A stretch of 64,000 bases of DNA from Dyella sp. GSA-30 (GTDB taxonomy: Bacteria > Pseudomonadota > Gammaproteobacteria > Xanthomonadales > Rhodanobacteraceae). A program made the position numbers and the translations under genes. The notes beneath the pieces were generated by a model. That model was not told the origin of the DNA. It saw only the letters and a list, made by a program, of their open reading frames with translations, and made no database searches. Below are positions 9,189 to 17,095 of this stretch, one piece after another (the first letter of the stretch is position 1; each line of letters starts with the position of its first letter). The stretch lies in contig NZ_AP027042.1 in NCBI RefSeq assembly GCF_027924605.1, positions 3,635,524-3,699,523 of the forward strand, in the 5' to 3' direction.

Positions 9189-10178
9189 ATGACGAAACTG
9201 ATGATTTATGGCGCGGGTGGTTACACCGGCCGCATGGCTTCTGCTAACGCCAAAGCGCACGGACTTGAGTTCGTCATCGCCGGCAGGGTGCAGGACGAAA
9301 CCAAGCTCAAATCTCTTGCCGAAGAGCTAGGCGTGGAATACCGACTGTTCGCGGTCGATGATCGCACTACCACGGTGAATTCGCTGGTTGATATCGGCGT
9401 GTTACTCAACTGCGCCGGCCCCTTCATGCGGACCGCCGAGCCGCTGATGCGCGCGTGTCTCGCCGCAGCGGTTCATTATCTCGACATTGCGGCCGAGATA
9501 GACGGCTACCGACTCGCCGAGACCTTGGATCAGGAGGCGCAGGCTGCAGGTGTGATGCTGCTGCCTGGTAGTGGCGGCAGCGTGGCAATGCTTGGATCGC
9601 TGGCCGGGCACGCGGCGAAACGCGTTACGAGGCCCGCCAAGCTAAGCATCGCGTTGCACGTCGCTGGCGGTTTCTCACGAGGGTCGGCAGTGAGCGCGGC
9701 CGAGAATTTGGCGACAGAAACGCTCCACCGTGTCGACGGTGTGCTGGTCAGTCGCAGTGCCGAGGAGGTGCGCGCGTTCGACTTCGGCAATGGGCCGGCA
9801 ACATCCTTCCCGGTGACGCTGCCAGATCTCATCACGATCTGGCGTGCCACGAACATCCCCAACATCGAGACTTTCGTGCATGTCTCGGAGGGCGCCTTTC
9901 CCGAAGGCGATCTTGCTGCAATGCCCGATGGCCCCACTCTCGAACAACGCGAAGCCAACCGCTACCGTGCGGCCGTCGAAATCACGGACAAGGATGGCGC
10001 CGTCGCTCGCTCAATTCTCGACACCGTGAACGGTTACACCTTTACGACCATCGCGGCGGTCGAAGCTGCGCGGCGTGTCGTAGGCGGCGAGGTTCGGCCA
10101 GGTTTCCAAACCCCGGCCATACTGTTCGGCGACCGCTTCGCCGAGACGATTGCCGACACCACCATCGTCGATGTGTAA
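9189..10178 (+). CDS. Saccharopine-dehydrogenase-like NAD(P)-binding protein
   Basis: The product has 329 residues and begins MTKLMIYGAGGYTGRM, the Rossmann glycine motif GAGGYTG of the saccharopine dehydrogenase / trans-acting enoyl reductase family. VLLNCAGPFMRTAEPLMRAC and HYLDIAAEIDG are further family hallmarks. It is shorter than true lysine-pathway enzymes (about 400 residues), as is usual for the enoyl-reductase-like branch. A much longer open frame upstream overlaps the VOC gene and is ignored. It is co-transcribed with its neighbours, starting one base after the VOC stop. Confidence 0.82.
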   Translation: MTKLMIYGAGGYTGRMASANAKAHGLEFVIAGRVQDETKLKSLAEELGVEYRLFAVDDRTTTVNSLVDIGVLLNCAGPFMRTAEPLMRACLAAAVHYLDIAAEIDGYRLAETLDQEAQAAGVMLLPGSGGSVAMLGSLAGHAAKRVTRPAKLSIALHVAGGFSRGSAVSAAENLATETLHRVDGVLVSRSAEEVRAFDFGNGPATSFPVTLPDLITIWRATNIPNIETFVHVSEGAFPEGDLAAMPDGPTLEQREANRYRAAVEITDKDGAVARSILDTVNGYTFTTIAAVEAARRVVGGEVRPGFQTPAILFGDRFAETIADTTIVDV

Positions 10179-10188
10179 GGAGCAGCCG

Positions 10189-10515
10189 ATGCAGAAGGTC
10201 GTCGATACATTTATCCAGACTGCCAATGCTTTTGACGTTGAGGGCGCTTTAGCACTATTCACGCCTGATGCGGTCATCGACGACGTTTCGGTTGGCGACG
10301 GCTTTGTCGGCACCGAGGGTATTCGCTTTTACCTCGAGCAGTTCTTCGTTGGTTATAACACCGTCAGCAAGCTTCTGTCGCTCGATAAACGGGACAGCTT
10401 CAATGCGACTGCCCGCCTTGATTTCAGAGGCGATTTCGGCCGCGAGATCGGGATTCTCAAGATTACGGTCGATTCAGGCGGCCTGATCGAACGCATCGAC
10501 GCAGATCTCGAATAG
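10189..10515 (+). CDS. NTF2-like/SnoaL-like small protein
   Basis: The product has 108 residues. The opening VVDTFIQTANAFDVEGALAL and the following LFTPDAVIDD match the alpha-helix plus strand of the nuclear-transport-factor-2/SnoaL cone fold. That fold serves as an isomerase, cyclase or ligand-binding pocket. AAGGAGCAGCC sits before ATG 10189, and the gap to the previous stop is 10 bp, so this is the fourth gene of the SDR operon. The substrate is unknown. Confidence 0.78.
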   Translation: MQKVVDTFIQTANAFDVEGALALFTPDAVIDDVSVGDGFVGTEGIRFYLEQFFVGYNTVSKLLSLDKRDSFNATARLDFRGDFGREIGILKITVDSGGLIERIDADLE

Positions 10516-10619
10516 CTGCACCGTAGTCGGCGGCTCCTTCGGCGGGGTGTGCGGTGTTTTGCTGTCCCCGAAGAAGCGCCGATTTGTCGCCTCGGCCATC
10601 AACATGATGAAGGCGAGGC

Positions 10620-11486
10620 CTAGGCGTCAAAGGCGGAGCGGTAATCGCGCACGAACTGCGCCAGGGAGCCTGGCTTGCGCCGCAGAATCCGCGCGACCGT
10701 GGCACTCGACTGGTCGCCCGGAACCTCGGCGTCGGCCGCCGCGACGCCGAACGCCTCGACCAGCCAGCCCGGCAGCCCGAACTTCTTCAGGTTCTCGATG
10801 AAGTCCGGCGCCGACACGTCGAGGTATTTGACCGGTCGGCCGAGCACCTCGGAAAAAACTAACGCCTGGGCGTGGCCGTCCAGTAGTTCCGGGCCATTGA
10901 GGTCATAGGTCTGGCCGCTATGTCCCGGCTCGGTGAGAGCAGCGACGGCGACTGCGGCAACGTCACGGGCATCGAGCAAAGCGATTTTCTTGGCGGCAGG
11001 CCCCATTGTGAAAGCTCCCTGCTTGATCGGGTCCGCGCTGCCAAAGAGGTTCTGCATGAAGAAGTTTCCGCGCAGGATCGTATAGGGAATGCCACTGTTC
11101 TTGATCTGGCGCTCGGCTTCCGTGTTCCACACGCCGAAGCCGACAGTGTGGTGCTCTGCGATTTTGCCGGACAGTTTAACGACGCGGCCGACGCCGACCT
11201 TTCTGGCCTCGGCAAGAAGCCGCTCTTCCTGCCGGGCCGCGTAGGGCGAGCCCGGTGTGACGAGGAAGAGCGTGTCGATCCCCTTGAACGCGGCGGCGAT
11301 GGTCTCCGGATTCTCAAAGTCGAGGACTACGCCCTCGATGCCGCGTGGTTGAGGCGCGGCTGCCTTGTCTTGGCTGTGGAATCCGGCGCGCGCCGCCACG
11401 CCTTTGTCAGAAAGCTGCTTGGCGACATGCTGGCCAACTTTGCCGCCCGCGGCCGTAATCAGGATGTGGGGAGTTTCGTTTGTCAT
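10620..11486 (-). CDS. NmrA-like NAD(P)-binding protein
   Basis: The product has 288 residues. ITAAGGKVGQHVAKQL near the N-terminus is the atypical-SDR glycine motif, and the C-terminal part contains the usual TYDLNGPELLDG segment of NmrA-like/NAD(P)H-binding proteins. Members are quinone-oxidoreductase-like enzymes or redox sensors; the classical YxxxK pair is not evident. ATG 11486 is preferred to the longer frame reaching 11687, which runs into the upstream gene. It is the second gene of a unit with the monooxygenase-like gene at 11546-11917, under the divergent TetR regulator. Confidence 0.83.
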   Translation of the reverse strand: MTNETPHILITAAGGKVGQHVAKQLSDKGVAARAGFHSQDKAAAPQPRGIEGVVLDFENPETIAAAFKGIDTLFLVTPGSPYAARQEERLLAEARKVGVGRVVKLSGKIAEHHTVGFGVWNTEAERQIKNSGIPYTILRGNFFMQNLFGSADPIKQGAFTMGPAAKKIALLDARDVAAVAVAALTEPGHSGQTYDLNGPELLDGHAQALVFSEVLGRPVKYLDVSAPDFIENLKKFGLPGWLVEAFGVAAADAEVPGDQSSATVARILRRKPGSLAQFVRDYRSAFDA

Positions 11487-11545
11487 GATCGTGTTCTTTT
11501 GCCTTTTGGGGGTCGTTGAAAATTGCCTTGCTTCGAATGCCGGCG

Positions 11546-11917
11546 TTATTTGCCGGCGGCGAGCACCGACTTGCGGAGCACGTAGGGCACCGAGTTCGAG
11601 CTGCCAGCGACCTTTACGGTCTCGGCCATGAGCGTTTTGATCTTGGCGTTTTCGCGCGCGGCCATGACCGCTTCGCGGCTTTCCCACTGGCCGTAATTGA
11701 CGATCTGCGTGCGATCGAGGCTCAGATGGAAGTTAAAGGACAGGAAGCCCGGCACATGGCAAACGGTCTCCTCCGCGGAATGCACAAGATAGGTCAGCAC
11801 CTCCTCGGCGCGCTCGGGGGTGACTGTGTAGGTGTTGATCGTTGTGAGGTGGCCGGAGTTGGGGTCGATAGTCGTGAGGCCTGTTTTGGGGGCTGCGGTG
11901 CTGGTGTTGTTTTTCAT
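11546..11917 (-). CDS. Antibiotic-biosynthesis-monooxygenase (ABM)-like protein
   Basis: The product has 123 residues, a single dimeric ferredoxin-like (ABM) domain. HLTTINTYTVTPERAEEVL opens the fold, and IVNYGQWESREAVMAAREN is the conserved second half. GGAGGTACCAC directly before ATG 11917 is a strong ribosome site and fixes the start. Family members range from cofactor-free quinone-forming monooxygenases to haem-degrading or merely structural proteins. Together with the NmrA-like gene it may handle quinone-like or reactive aromatic compounds. Confidence 0.82.
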   Translation of the reverse strand: MKNNTSTAAPKTGLTTIDPNSGHLTTINTYTVTPERAEEVLTYLVHSAEETVCHVPGFLSFNFHLSLDRTQIVNYGQWESREAVMAARENAKIKTLMAETVKVAGSSNSVPYVLRKSVLAAGK

Positions 11918-11940
11918 GTGGTACCTCCTAATTAACTTAA

Positions 11941-11961
11941 CTATACGTTTCGTAAATATAG
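11941..11961. promoter_or_regulatory. Candidate TetR operator in the ABM/TetR divergent region
   Basis: CTATACGTTTCGTAAATATAG has the inner dyad TACG-TTT-CGTA and outer matching ends CTATA/TATAG. It lies between the divergent ABM gene (start 11917) and TetR gene (start 12006), where a TetR autoregulatory operator is expected. This is an inference from position and symmetry. Confidence 0.45.
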
Positions 11962-12005
11962 AAGTCAAAACTTTCCTTTACGTCCTGTTCTGATAAAGTG
12001 CAGCA

Positions 12006-12611
12006 ATGAAAACAAATCGGCCTGCGCGAACCCGGTTGGGTCGCCCGCCTGGCGCCGCGGCGGAGTCACATGCGGCGATCATGGACGCCGTTTTTGCGCT
12101 GCTGCAGGAGGGTCCAGCCAAGGACCTGACAATGGAGGCGGTAGCTAAGAGAGCCGGTGTCGGTAAGCCCACGCTCTATAAGTGGTGGCCTTCAAAGGCT
12201 GCGCTCATCATGGCCATGTTCCATGAGCGGATTGCCGTCGCGGTGAAGGCTCCCGCGTCCGCCGCGACGGCGGAAGATGCGCTTCGGACCACGATGCGCC
12301 GCTTGATAACGGGGCTCAACGGCCTCTTTGGAAAGGTTCTGGCCGATCTGATCGCGGAGGGCCAGGGCGACCCTGCCCTTCTGCGGGATCTGTTTGAAGA
12401 TCACATCAAGGCTCGGCAGGTGGCCGATATCGCCGAGATCGAGCGCGCACAAGCGACAGGCGAGTTTACGGCCGCAGTCAATCCGACTCACCTGATCGAC
12501 ATGCTTTTCGGCTCGCTGATTTACAGGCGTCTGCTGGGCCTGCCTCTGACTCAACAATACGGGACCGCGCTGATCGACGCGGCCCTGCGAGGCGCCTGGC
12601 CTCGCGGCTGA
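12006..12611 (+). CDS. TetR-family transcriptional regulator
   Basis: The product has 201 residues. The N-terminal DNA-binding domain is clear: LTMEAVAKRAGVGKPTLYKWW is the helix-turn-helix (about residues 41-61). The C-terminal domain (TetR_C-like) is all-helical and ligand-binding. A basic leader RPARTRLGRPPG precedes the first helix. It is divergent from the ABM-NmrA pair with 88 bp between starts, the usual arrangement for a repressor of that pair. Confidence 0.9.
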   Translation: MKTNRPARTRLGRPPGAAAESHAAIMDAVFALLQEGPAKDLTMEAVAKRAGVGKPTLYKWWPSKAALIMAMFHERIAVAVKAPASAATAEDALRTTMRRLITGLNGLFGKVLADLIAEGQGDPALLRDLFEDHIKARQVADIAEIERAQATGEFTAAVNPTHLIDMLFGSLIYRRLLGLPLTQQYGTALIDAALRGAWPRG

Positions 12612-12734
12612 GCGGGTCGTCAGCTGGCGCGCAACTACTGCTTCGCGCCCAATGTGAGGAACGGTGCGTCGCGATATCAATGGGGATAGACTCGATAACG
12701 ATCACTTCCAGATATCCCGTCCTAAGTTCGGAAG

Positions 12735-13625
12735 CTAAATGCGCTTCGGTATGGCCTCCGCGAAAAAATCGGTAACTCGTCGCACGCGTGCCGGTACAAA
12801 CCGGCGTCTTGGCCAGATGAGGCTTATGTCTCGGGTGTCGCCCATAAATTCATCGAGAACGGTGATGATGTCTGGATGCCGGAGATCATCGGCAAGAGAG
12901 AGCTTGGCAAACCGGCCGATTCCCACGCCAGCAAGAACACCAGCACGGATCGTTTCGACACTGTTGGACGTGAGATTCCCGCGGACGGGCACGCTAAATT
13001 GACCTTCTGGTCCTATAAAAGACCATTGCGCCGACTCCGCCAAGCCGCGATAGAGAAGGCAATTGTGATCGACGAGCTCGGCGGGGGTCTTTGGCATTCC
13101 GTGCCGCTCGAAGTAGCGACGAGAACCGACGCATACGAGCGGCGTATTGGCCACGCGCCTGGCGATCGCGTCAGGATCGTTGATGGCCCCTACCCTGATC
13201 GCCAGATCAATTCCATCTTCCACCATGTCTCGCACGAAGTCCGAAAGAACGAGATCGACCTGAAGGCCGGGGTTGAGCGATAACAGGTCGGGGATAAGCG
13301 GCAAGATATGAAGACGGCCGAAAGTACCCGATGCAGCGATCCTGATCAGACCGGAGACATTACCCGTGCTGCTGGTCATTTCGTTGTCAGCGTCATCCAT
13401 CTCGTCAAGCAACGGCTTTGCCCGGTCGTAGTATCTCTGCCCTTGATCCGTCAGGGTCACGCTGCGCGTACTTCGGTTAAATAACGCCACCCCGAGGCGT
13501 TTCTCGAGCGCGCCGATAGCCTTGCTGATGGTCGATTGTGAGTCGCCGGTTCGACGCGCGGCGGCGGTAAAACCGCCTGCTTCAACCACGGCGATGAAGG
13601 CGTTTAGTTCGTGGAATCGATCCAT
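12735..13625 (-). CDS. LysR-family transcriptional regulator
   Basis: The product has 296 residues, full length for the family. The winged helix-turn-helix at 1-60 contains FTAAARRTGDSQSTISKAI, and an effector-binding periplasmic-binding-protein-like domain spans about 90-290. It belongs to the CrgA/DsdC-like branch, with typical segments such as VDLVLSDFVRDMVEDGIDLA and VETIRAGVLAGVGI. It is divergent from the SDR at 13729. A candidate LysR box adjoins its start codon. Confidence 0.9.
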   Translation of the reverse strand: MDRFHELNAFIAVVEAGGFTAAARRTGDSQSTISKAIGALEKRLGVALFNRSTRSVTLTDQGQRYYDRAKPLLDEMDDADNEMTSSTGNVSGLIRIAASGTFGRLHILPLIPDLLSLNPGLQVDLVLSDFVRDMVEDGIDLAIRVGAINDPDAIARRVANTPLVCVGSRRYFERHGMPKTPAELVDHNCLLYRGLAESAQWSFIGPEGQFSVPVRGNLTSNSVETIRAGVLAGVGIGRFAKLSLADDLRHPDIITVLDEFMGDTRDISLIWPRRRFVPARVRRVTDFFAEAIPKRI

Positions 13626-13627
13626 AC

Positions 13628-13646
13628 TAATTCCCCCTTGGAATTA
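13628..13646. promoter_or_regulatory. Candidate LysR-type box
   Basis: TAATTCC-N5-GGAATTA is a 7-bp-arm dyad that contains the T-N11-A core typical of LysR-type regulators. It begins three bases before the LysR start codon in the divergent LysR/SDR region, so binding there would block LysR expression and could influence the SDR. Confidence 0.5.
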
Positions 13647-13728
13647 ATATTATGGAAATTCAGGTCATTATCAGTGGTTCTGACATCACCCACAATCCAG
13701 TTTTCTCCACATGTGAAGGACTGGTGTC

Positions 13729-14523
13729 ATGCATATCGATCTCACTGGCCGCAAGGCCGTCGTTACCGGATCAACGGCGGGTATTGGCCGAGCCATTGCA
13801 GAGGGGTTGGGGCGCGCCGGCGCCGCGGTGGTGATCAACGGCCGCACAGAGAAGCGCGTCTCCGCGGCGCTTCGGGAGCTTCGCGAACTCTTGCCAAAGA
13901 CGGAATTTACCGGCGTCATCGCAGATCTTGCGACGCCGGAAGGCGCAGCGGAATTGTTCGCTCAGGTGCCGGATGCGGACATTCTCGTCAACAATGTGGG
14001 TACTGGCCGTCCGAAGTCCTTCTTCGATATTGAGGACAGCGAGTGGATCGATCTCTTCGAACTTAACGTCATGAGCGGCATTCGCGCCTCCCGCCACTAT
14101 GTGCCGAACATGACGAAGCGCGGCTGGGGGCGCGTCGTCTTCATCAGCAGCGAGTCCGCGCTTGCCATCCCTGCGGACATGATCGACTACGCCACGACCA
14201 AGACCGCTCAGCTCGCCATTGCGAGGGGCTTGGCTGAGGTGGTCGGCGGAACGGGCGTCACCGTTAATTCGGTTCTCCCTGGTCCGACGAATTCGGAGAT
14301 CATGGGTGGTTGGGCACAGGCGAACGCCGATGCGCAAGGCATTACACGTGAGGAAGCCGAGCAGCAGTTCCTGAAAACGCATCGCCCGACCACGCTCCTC
14401 AATCGCTTCGCGACAACCGAAGAAGTCGCCAATCTGGTCGTCTATGTCTGCTCGGAGCAGGCATCGGCGACAACAGGTACTTCCTTGCGTGTCGACGGCG
14501 GCGTCGTTCGGACAATTGCATAG
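13729..14523 (+). CDS. Short-chain dehydrogenase/reductase
   Basis: The product is a 264-residue classical SDR. TGSTAGIG lies at 13-20, NNVG (for NNAG) at 88-91, the catalytic Ser near 141, and Y154-x3-K158 follows. The C-terminus LRVDGGVVRTIA is the usual end of this fold. The substrate is unknown. It is monocistronic and divergent from LysR, which probably controls it. Confidence 0.88.
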   Translation: MHIDLTGRKAVVTGSTAGIGRAIAEGLGRAGAAVVINGRTEKRVSAALRELRELLPKTEFTGVIADLATPEGAAELFAQVPDADILVNNVGTGRPKSFFDIEDSEWIDLFELNVMSGIRASRHYVPNMTKRGWGRVVFISSESALAIPADMIDYATTKTAQLAIARGLAEVVGGTGVTVNSVLPGPTNSEIMGGWAQANADAQGITREEAEQQFLKTHRPTTLLNRFATTEEVANLVVYVCSEQASATTGTSLRVDGGVVRTIA

Positions 14524-14693
14524 GGCGTAAAAAGGGGTCTGCAATATGGCCAGAGCGCCCCACCAGGCATTCGCTGCGTACACTTTGGACTGAGGCACCT
14601 GGCATGTCGAAACCTGTCTTCCCTGCTATCTTCGCCAGGTGAAACCGACGGAAGCGTCCGCAAAATGGCTCACGACTACTGGATAGGTTGCCC

Positions 14694-15254
14694 ATGAGTG
14701 TCACCAGTCCCGCTGATCGTGATGAGCTGAACAAGCTGTTGCAGCAGGTCGGCCGCAGCGATCAGAAGGCGTTTGCCGAGCTCTACAAGCGCACCTCGTC
14801 CAAACTCTTCGGTGTGTGCCTGCGCATGTTGCACGACCGTGGCGAAGCTGAAGAGGTCTTGCAGGAAACCTTCACCACGGTGTGGCGTCGTGCCGCCAGC
14901 TTCGACTCGGCGAAGGCCAGCGCGATCACCTGGCTGGTCACGCTGTCACGTAACAAGGCGATCGACCGGCTGCGCCAGTCTCGGGAGGAGTTGCTGGATG
15001 ACCCGTCGAAACTGGACGAGGCTGTCGACGAGCAGCCCACGCCGGCGGCCGGCGCGGAAACCAGCCAGGAATATCAGCGGCTGCAACGGTGTCTGGATGA
15101 GCTGGAGCCGCAGCAGCAGAATTCGGTGCGTGAAGCCTTTTTCACCGGAGCTACGTATAACGAATTGGCGGCGCGCTGCAAGGTGCCGCTGGGAACCATG
15201 AAAAGCTGGATCCGCCGCAGCCTGATGCAACTCCGCACGTGCCTGGATCAATGA
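14694..15254 (+). CDS. ECF sigma factor, SigK-like
   Basis: The product has 186 residues. Region 2 includes GEAEEVLQETFTTVWRRAASFD and ITWLVTLSRNKAIDRLR (split here as two adjoining segments). Region 4 includes TYNELAARCKVPLGTMKSWI, the -35-recognising helix-turn-helix. ATG 14694 follows GGATAGG. The stop overlaps the start of the RskA-like gene (ATGA), giving translational coupling. It is the head of the lipid operon that runs to 23475 and very likely transcribes it, in the way RpoE/ChrR control similar clusters elsewhere. Confidence 0.9.
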   Translation: MSVTSPADRDELNKLLQQVGRSDQKAFAELYKRTSSKLFGVCLRMLHDRGEAEEVLQETFTTVWRRAASFDSAKASAITWLVTLSRNKAIDRLRQSREELLDDPSKLDEAVDEQPTPAAGAETSQEYQRLQRCLDELEPQQQNSVREAFFTGATYNELAARCKVPLGTMKSWIRRSLMQLRTCLDQ

Positions 15255-16030
15255 ATACGCCCCTCGAAGACGGCAACAACCTGCGTTACGCCGAGTACGT
15301 GCTTGGCGTGCTCGACGCCGATGCGCGCGCTGACGTGGCACGTGAGGTTCTGGATTCGGGCGAGGCTGCGACCGCGGTAGCCTTGTGGCAGCGTCGCCTG
15401 ATGCCTCTGGCCGACACGATCGGTGACGTTGCACCGCCCGCTTATGTGTGGGCGCGAATTCACGACGCACTGCAACTGGAGACGCCGGCGCCGATCACGC
15501 CACGCAAGGGCCTGTGGGACAATCTGCAGTGGTGGCGCTGGCTCGGCATCGGCGCCAGTGCGGTGGCCGTGGCATTGCTCGTCGTGGTCTCCTTGCCACG
15601 ATTTGCGCCGCCCCCTGCCGTGGTCAACGCCGGCTATATGGCGTCAACCATCCAGCAGGACAACGGCTCCACCGGTTGGACCGCCACGATGGATCTGCAG
15701 CACGCCCGCATGGTGGTGGTGCCCGCGACGCCAGTGGCCTTCGAGCAAGGGCGTGCGCCCGAGCTTTGGCTGATCCCAGCGGGTGGCAAGCCCATCTCGG
15801 TAGGCATGATCGAGCGCGACAAGCCCACGACGCTGGCACTCGATCCGACGCTGCTGGCCCAACTGGGCCCAACGGCCATCCTTGCCGTGTCCGTTGAGCC
15901 GATCGGTGGCTCGCCAACAGGTCAACCCACCGGTGCGGTGATCGGCAAGGGTGCGATCGGAGCCGCGCCCAGCGCTGGCGGCAAGGTCGCCGCAACCGGC
16001 AACGGCCAGGCGGATCACACGCGGGTTTGA
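15251..16030 (+). CDS. RskA-like anti-sigma factor
   Basis: The product has 259 residues. The N-terminal cytoplasmic sigma-binding domain has the hallmark RYAEYVLGVLDADARADVAR and a LWQRRLMPLAD segment. One membrane span lies near residues 97-117 (GIGASAVAVALLVVVSLPRF). The extracytoplasmic RskA domain follows, with ARAPELWLIP-type motifs (here RAPELWLIPAGGKPISVG). There is no Cys/His zinc site, so the sensing mechanism should differ from ChrR-type zinc anti-sigma factors. It is coupled to the sigma gene by ATGA. Confidence 0.9.
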   Translation: MNTPLEDGNNLRYAEYVLGVLDADARADVAREVLDSGEAATAVALWQRRLMPLADTIGDVAPPAYVWARIHDALQLETPAPITPRKGLWDNLQWWRWLGIGASAVAVALLVVVSLPRFAPPPAVVNAGYMASTIQQDNGSTGWTATMDLQHARMVVVPATPVAFEQGRAPELWLIPAGGKPISVGMIERDKPTTLALDPTLLAQLGPTAILAVSVEPIGGSPTGQPTGAVIGKGAIGAAPSAGGKVAATGNGQADHTRV

Positions 16031-16108
16031 TCGATCCCATTCCGGGCCGTGCATCCGCACTGCCATCAGGTCCGTATCTGTCTATGACACGCAGACAGGT
16101 ACGGCCCC

Positions 16109-17092
16109 ATGACACGTTCCAGATCGCCCCTGATATCGCCTCCCGTCGGGATAGAGCCGTCGGCTGAACGCCGCTCCTGGCTGATTCGCACGATACGTCG
16201 CTGGTTCGATACCGGCGTGACGGTCGAGGTGGACGACAGTCGCGAGGATCGCATCGACTGGCTGCGCGCCGCACCCTTCGTAGCAATGCATCTGGCCTGC
16301 CTGGGTGTGATCTGGGTGGGGGTTTCGCCCTTCGCTCTGCTCGTGGCCGGTTCGCTGTATGTCGTGCGCATGTTCGCGCTGACTGCGTTCTATCACCGCT
16401 ATTTCTCGCATCGTACGTTCCAGACCTCGCGCAAGGTGCAGTTCGTGTTTGCGCTGATCGGCGCGGCCTGCGTACAGCGTGGGCCGCTGTGGTGGGCGGC
16501 GCATCATCGTCACCATCATCGCGTGACCGATACGACGGCCGATCCGCACTCGCCGAACGTTCACGGCTTTCTGTGGAGTCATGTCGGCTGGTTTCTGACG
16601 CCGCGCAACTTTCGCACCGACTTGTCGCGCGTGCCAGACCTGGCGGCATACCCGGAGCTGTGCTGGCTCGATCGCTACGACATCGCCATTCCGGTGGTGT
16701 TGGCGGTCATTCTGTATGTGCTCGGGGTGCTTTTGCATCACATCGCGCCATCGCTGGGCACCAGCGGCGGGCAGTTGCTGATCTGGGGCTTTTTTGTCTC
16801 CACCACCCTGCTCTTCCATGCCACCGTGACGATCAACTCGTTGGCGCATCGCTTCGGCAAGCGCCGCTTCGACACGAAGGACGATAGCCGCAACAACCTC
16901 TGGTTGGCGCTGCTCACATTCGGCGAAGGCTGGCACAACAACCACCACTTCTTCCCCGGCTCCAGCCGACAGGGTTTTCGCTGGTGGGAGGTGGATGTCA
17001 CCTGGTACGGATTGAAGCTGATGTCGGCGCTAGGCCTGGTGCGCGGGTTGAAGCCGGTACCTGCCTGGGTACTGACCCGGGCACGGAACTGA
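16109..17092 (+). CDS. Acyl-lipid/acyl-CoA delta-9-type fatty acid desaturase
   Basis: The product is a 327-residue integral membrane di-iron desaturase. The three histidine boxes are intact: HRYFSH (96-101), HHRHHH (132-137) and HNNHH (276-280). Hydrophobic spans near 55-90 and 190-245 place the boxes on the cytoplasmic side. It would introduce a cis double bond into a fatty acyl chain, giving the substrate for the cyclopropane-synthase-like methyltransferases downstream. It starts 78 bp after the anti-sigma gene and four bases before the next, so it is within the operon. Confidence 0.92.
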   Translation: MTRSRSPLISPPVGIEPSAERRSWLIRTIRRWFDTGVTVEVDDSREDRIDWLRAAPFVAMHLACLGVIWVGVSPFALLVAGSLYVVRMFALTAFYHRYFSHRTFQTSRKVQFVFALIGAACVQRGPLWWAAHHRHHHRVTDTTADPHSPNVHGFLWSHVGWFLTPRNFRTDLSRVPDLAAYPELCWLDRYDIAIPVVLAVILYVLGVLLHHIAPSLGTSGGQLLIWGFFVSTTLLFHATVTINSLAHRFGKRRFDTKDDSRNNLWLALLTFGEGWHNNHHFFPGSSRQGFRWWEVDVTWYGLKLMSALGLVRGLKPVPAWVLTRARN

Positions 17093-17095
17093 GCC

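Noticed and set aside
16082-16948. A 288-codon minus-strand frame over the desaturase
   Set aside because: It lies antisense to the desaturase with its intact histidine boxes; the composition (His, Arg and Gln rich) is that of a shadow frame.
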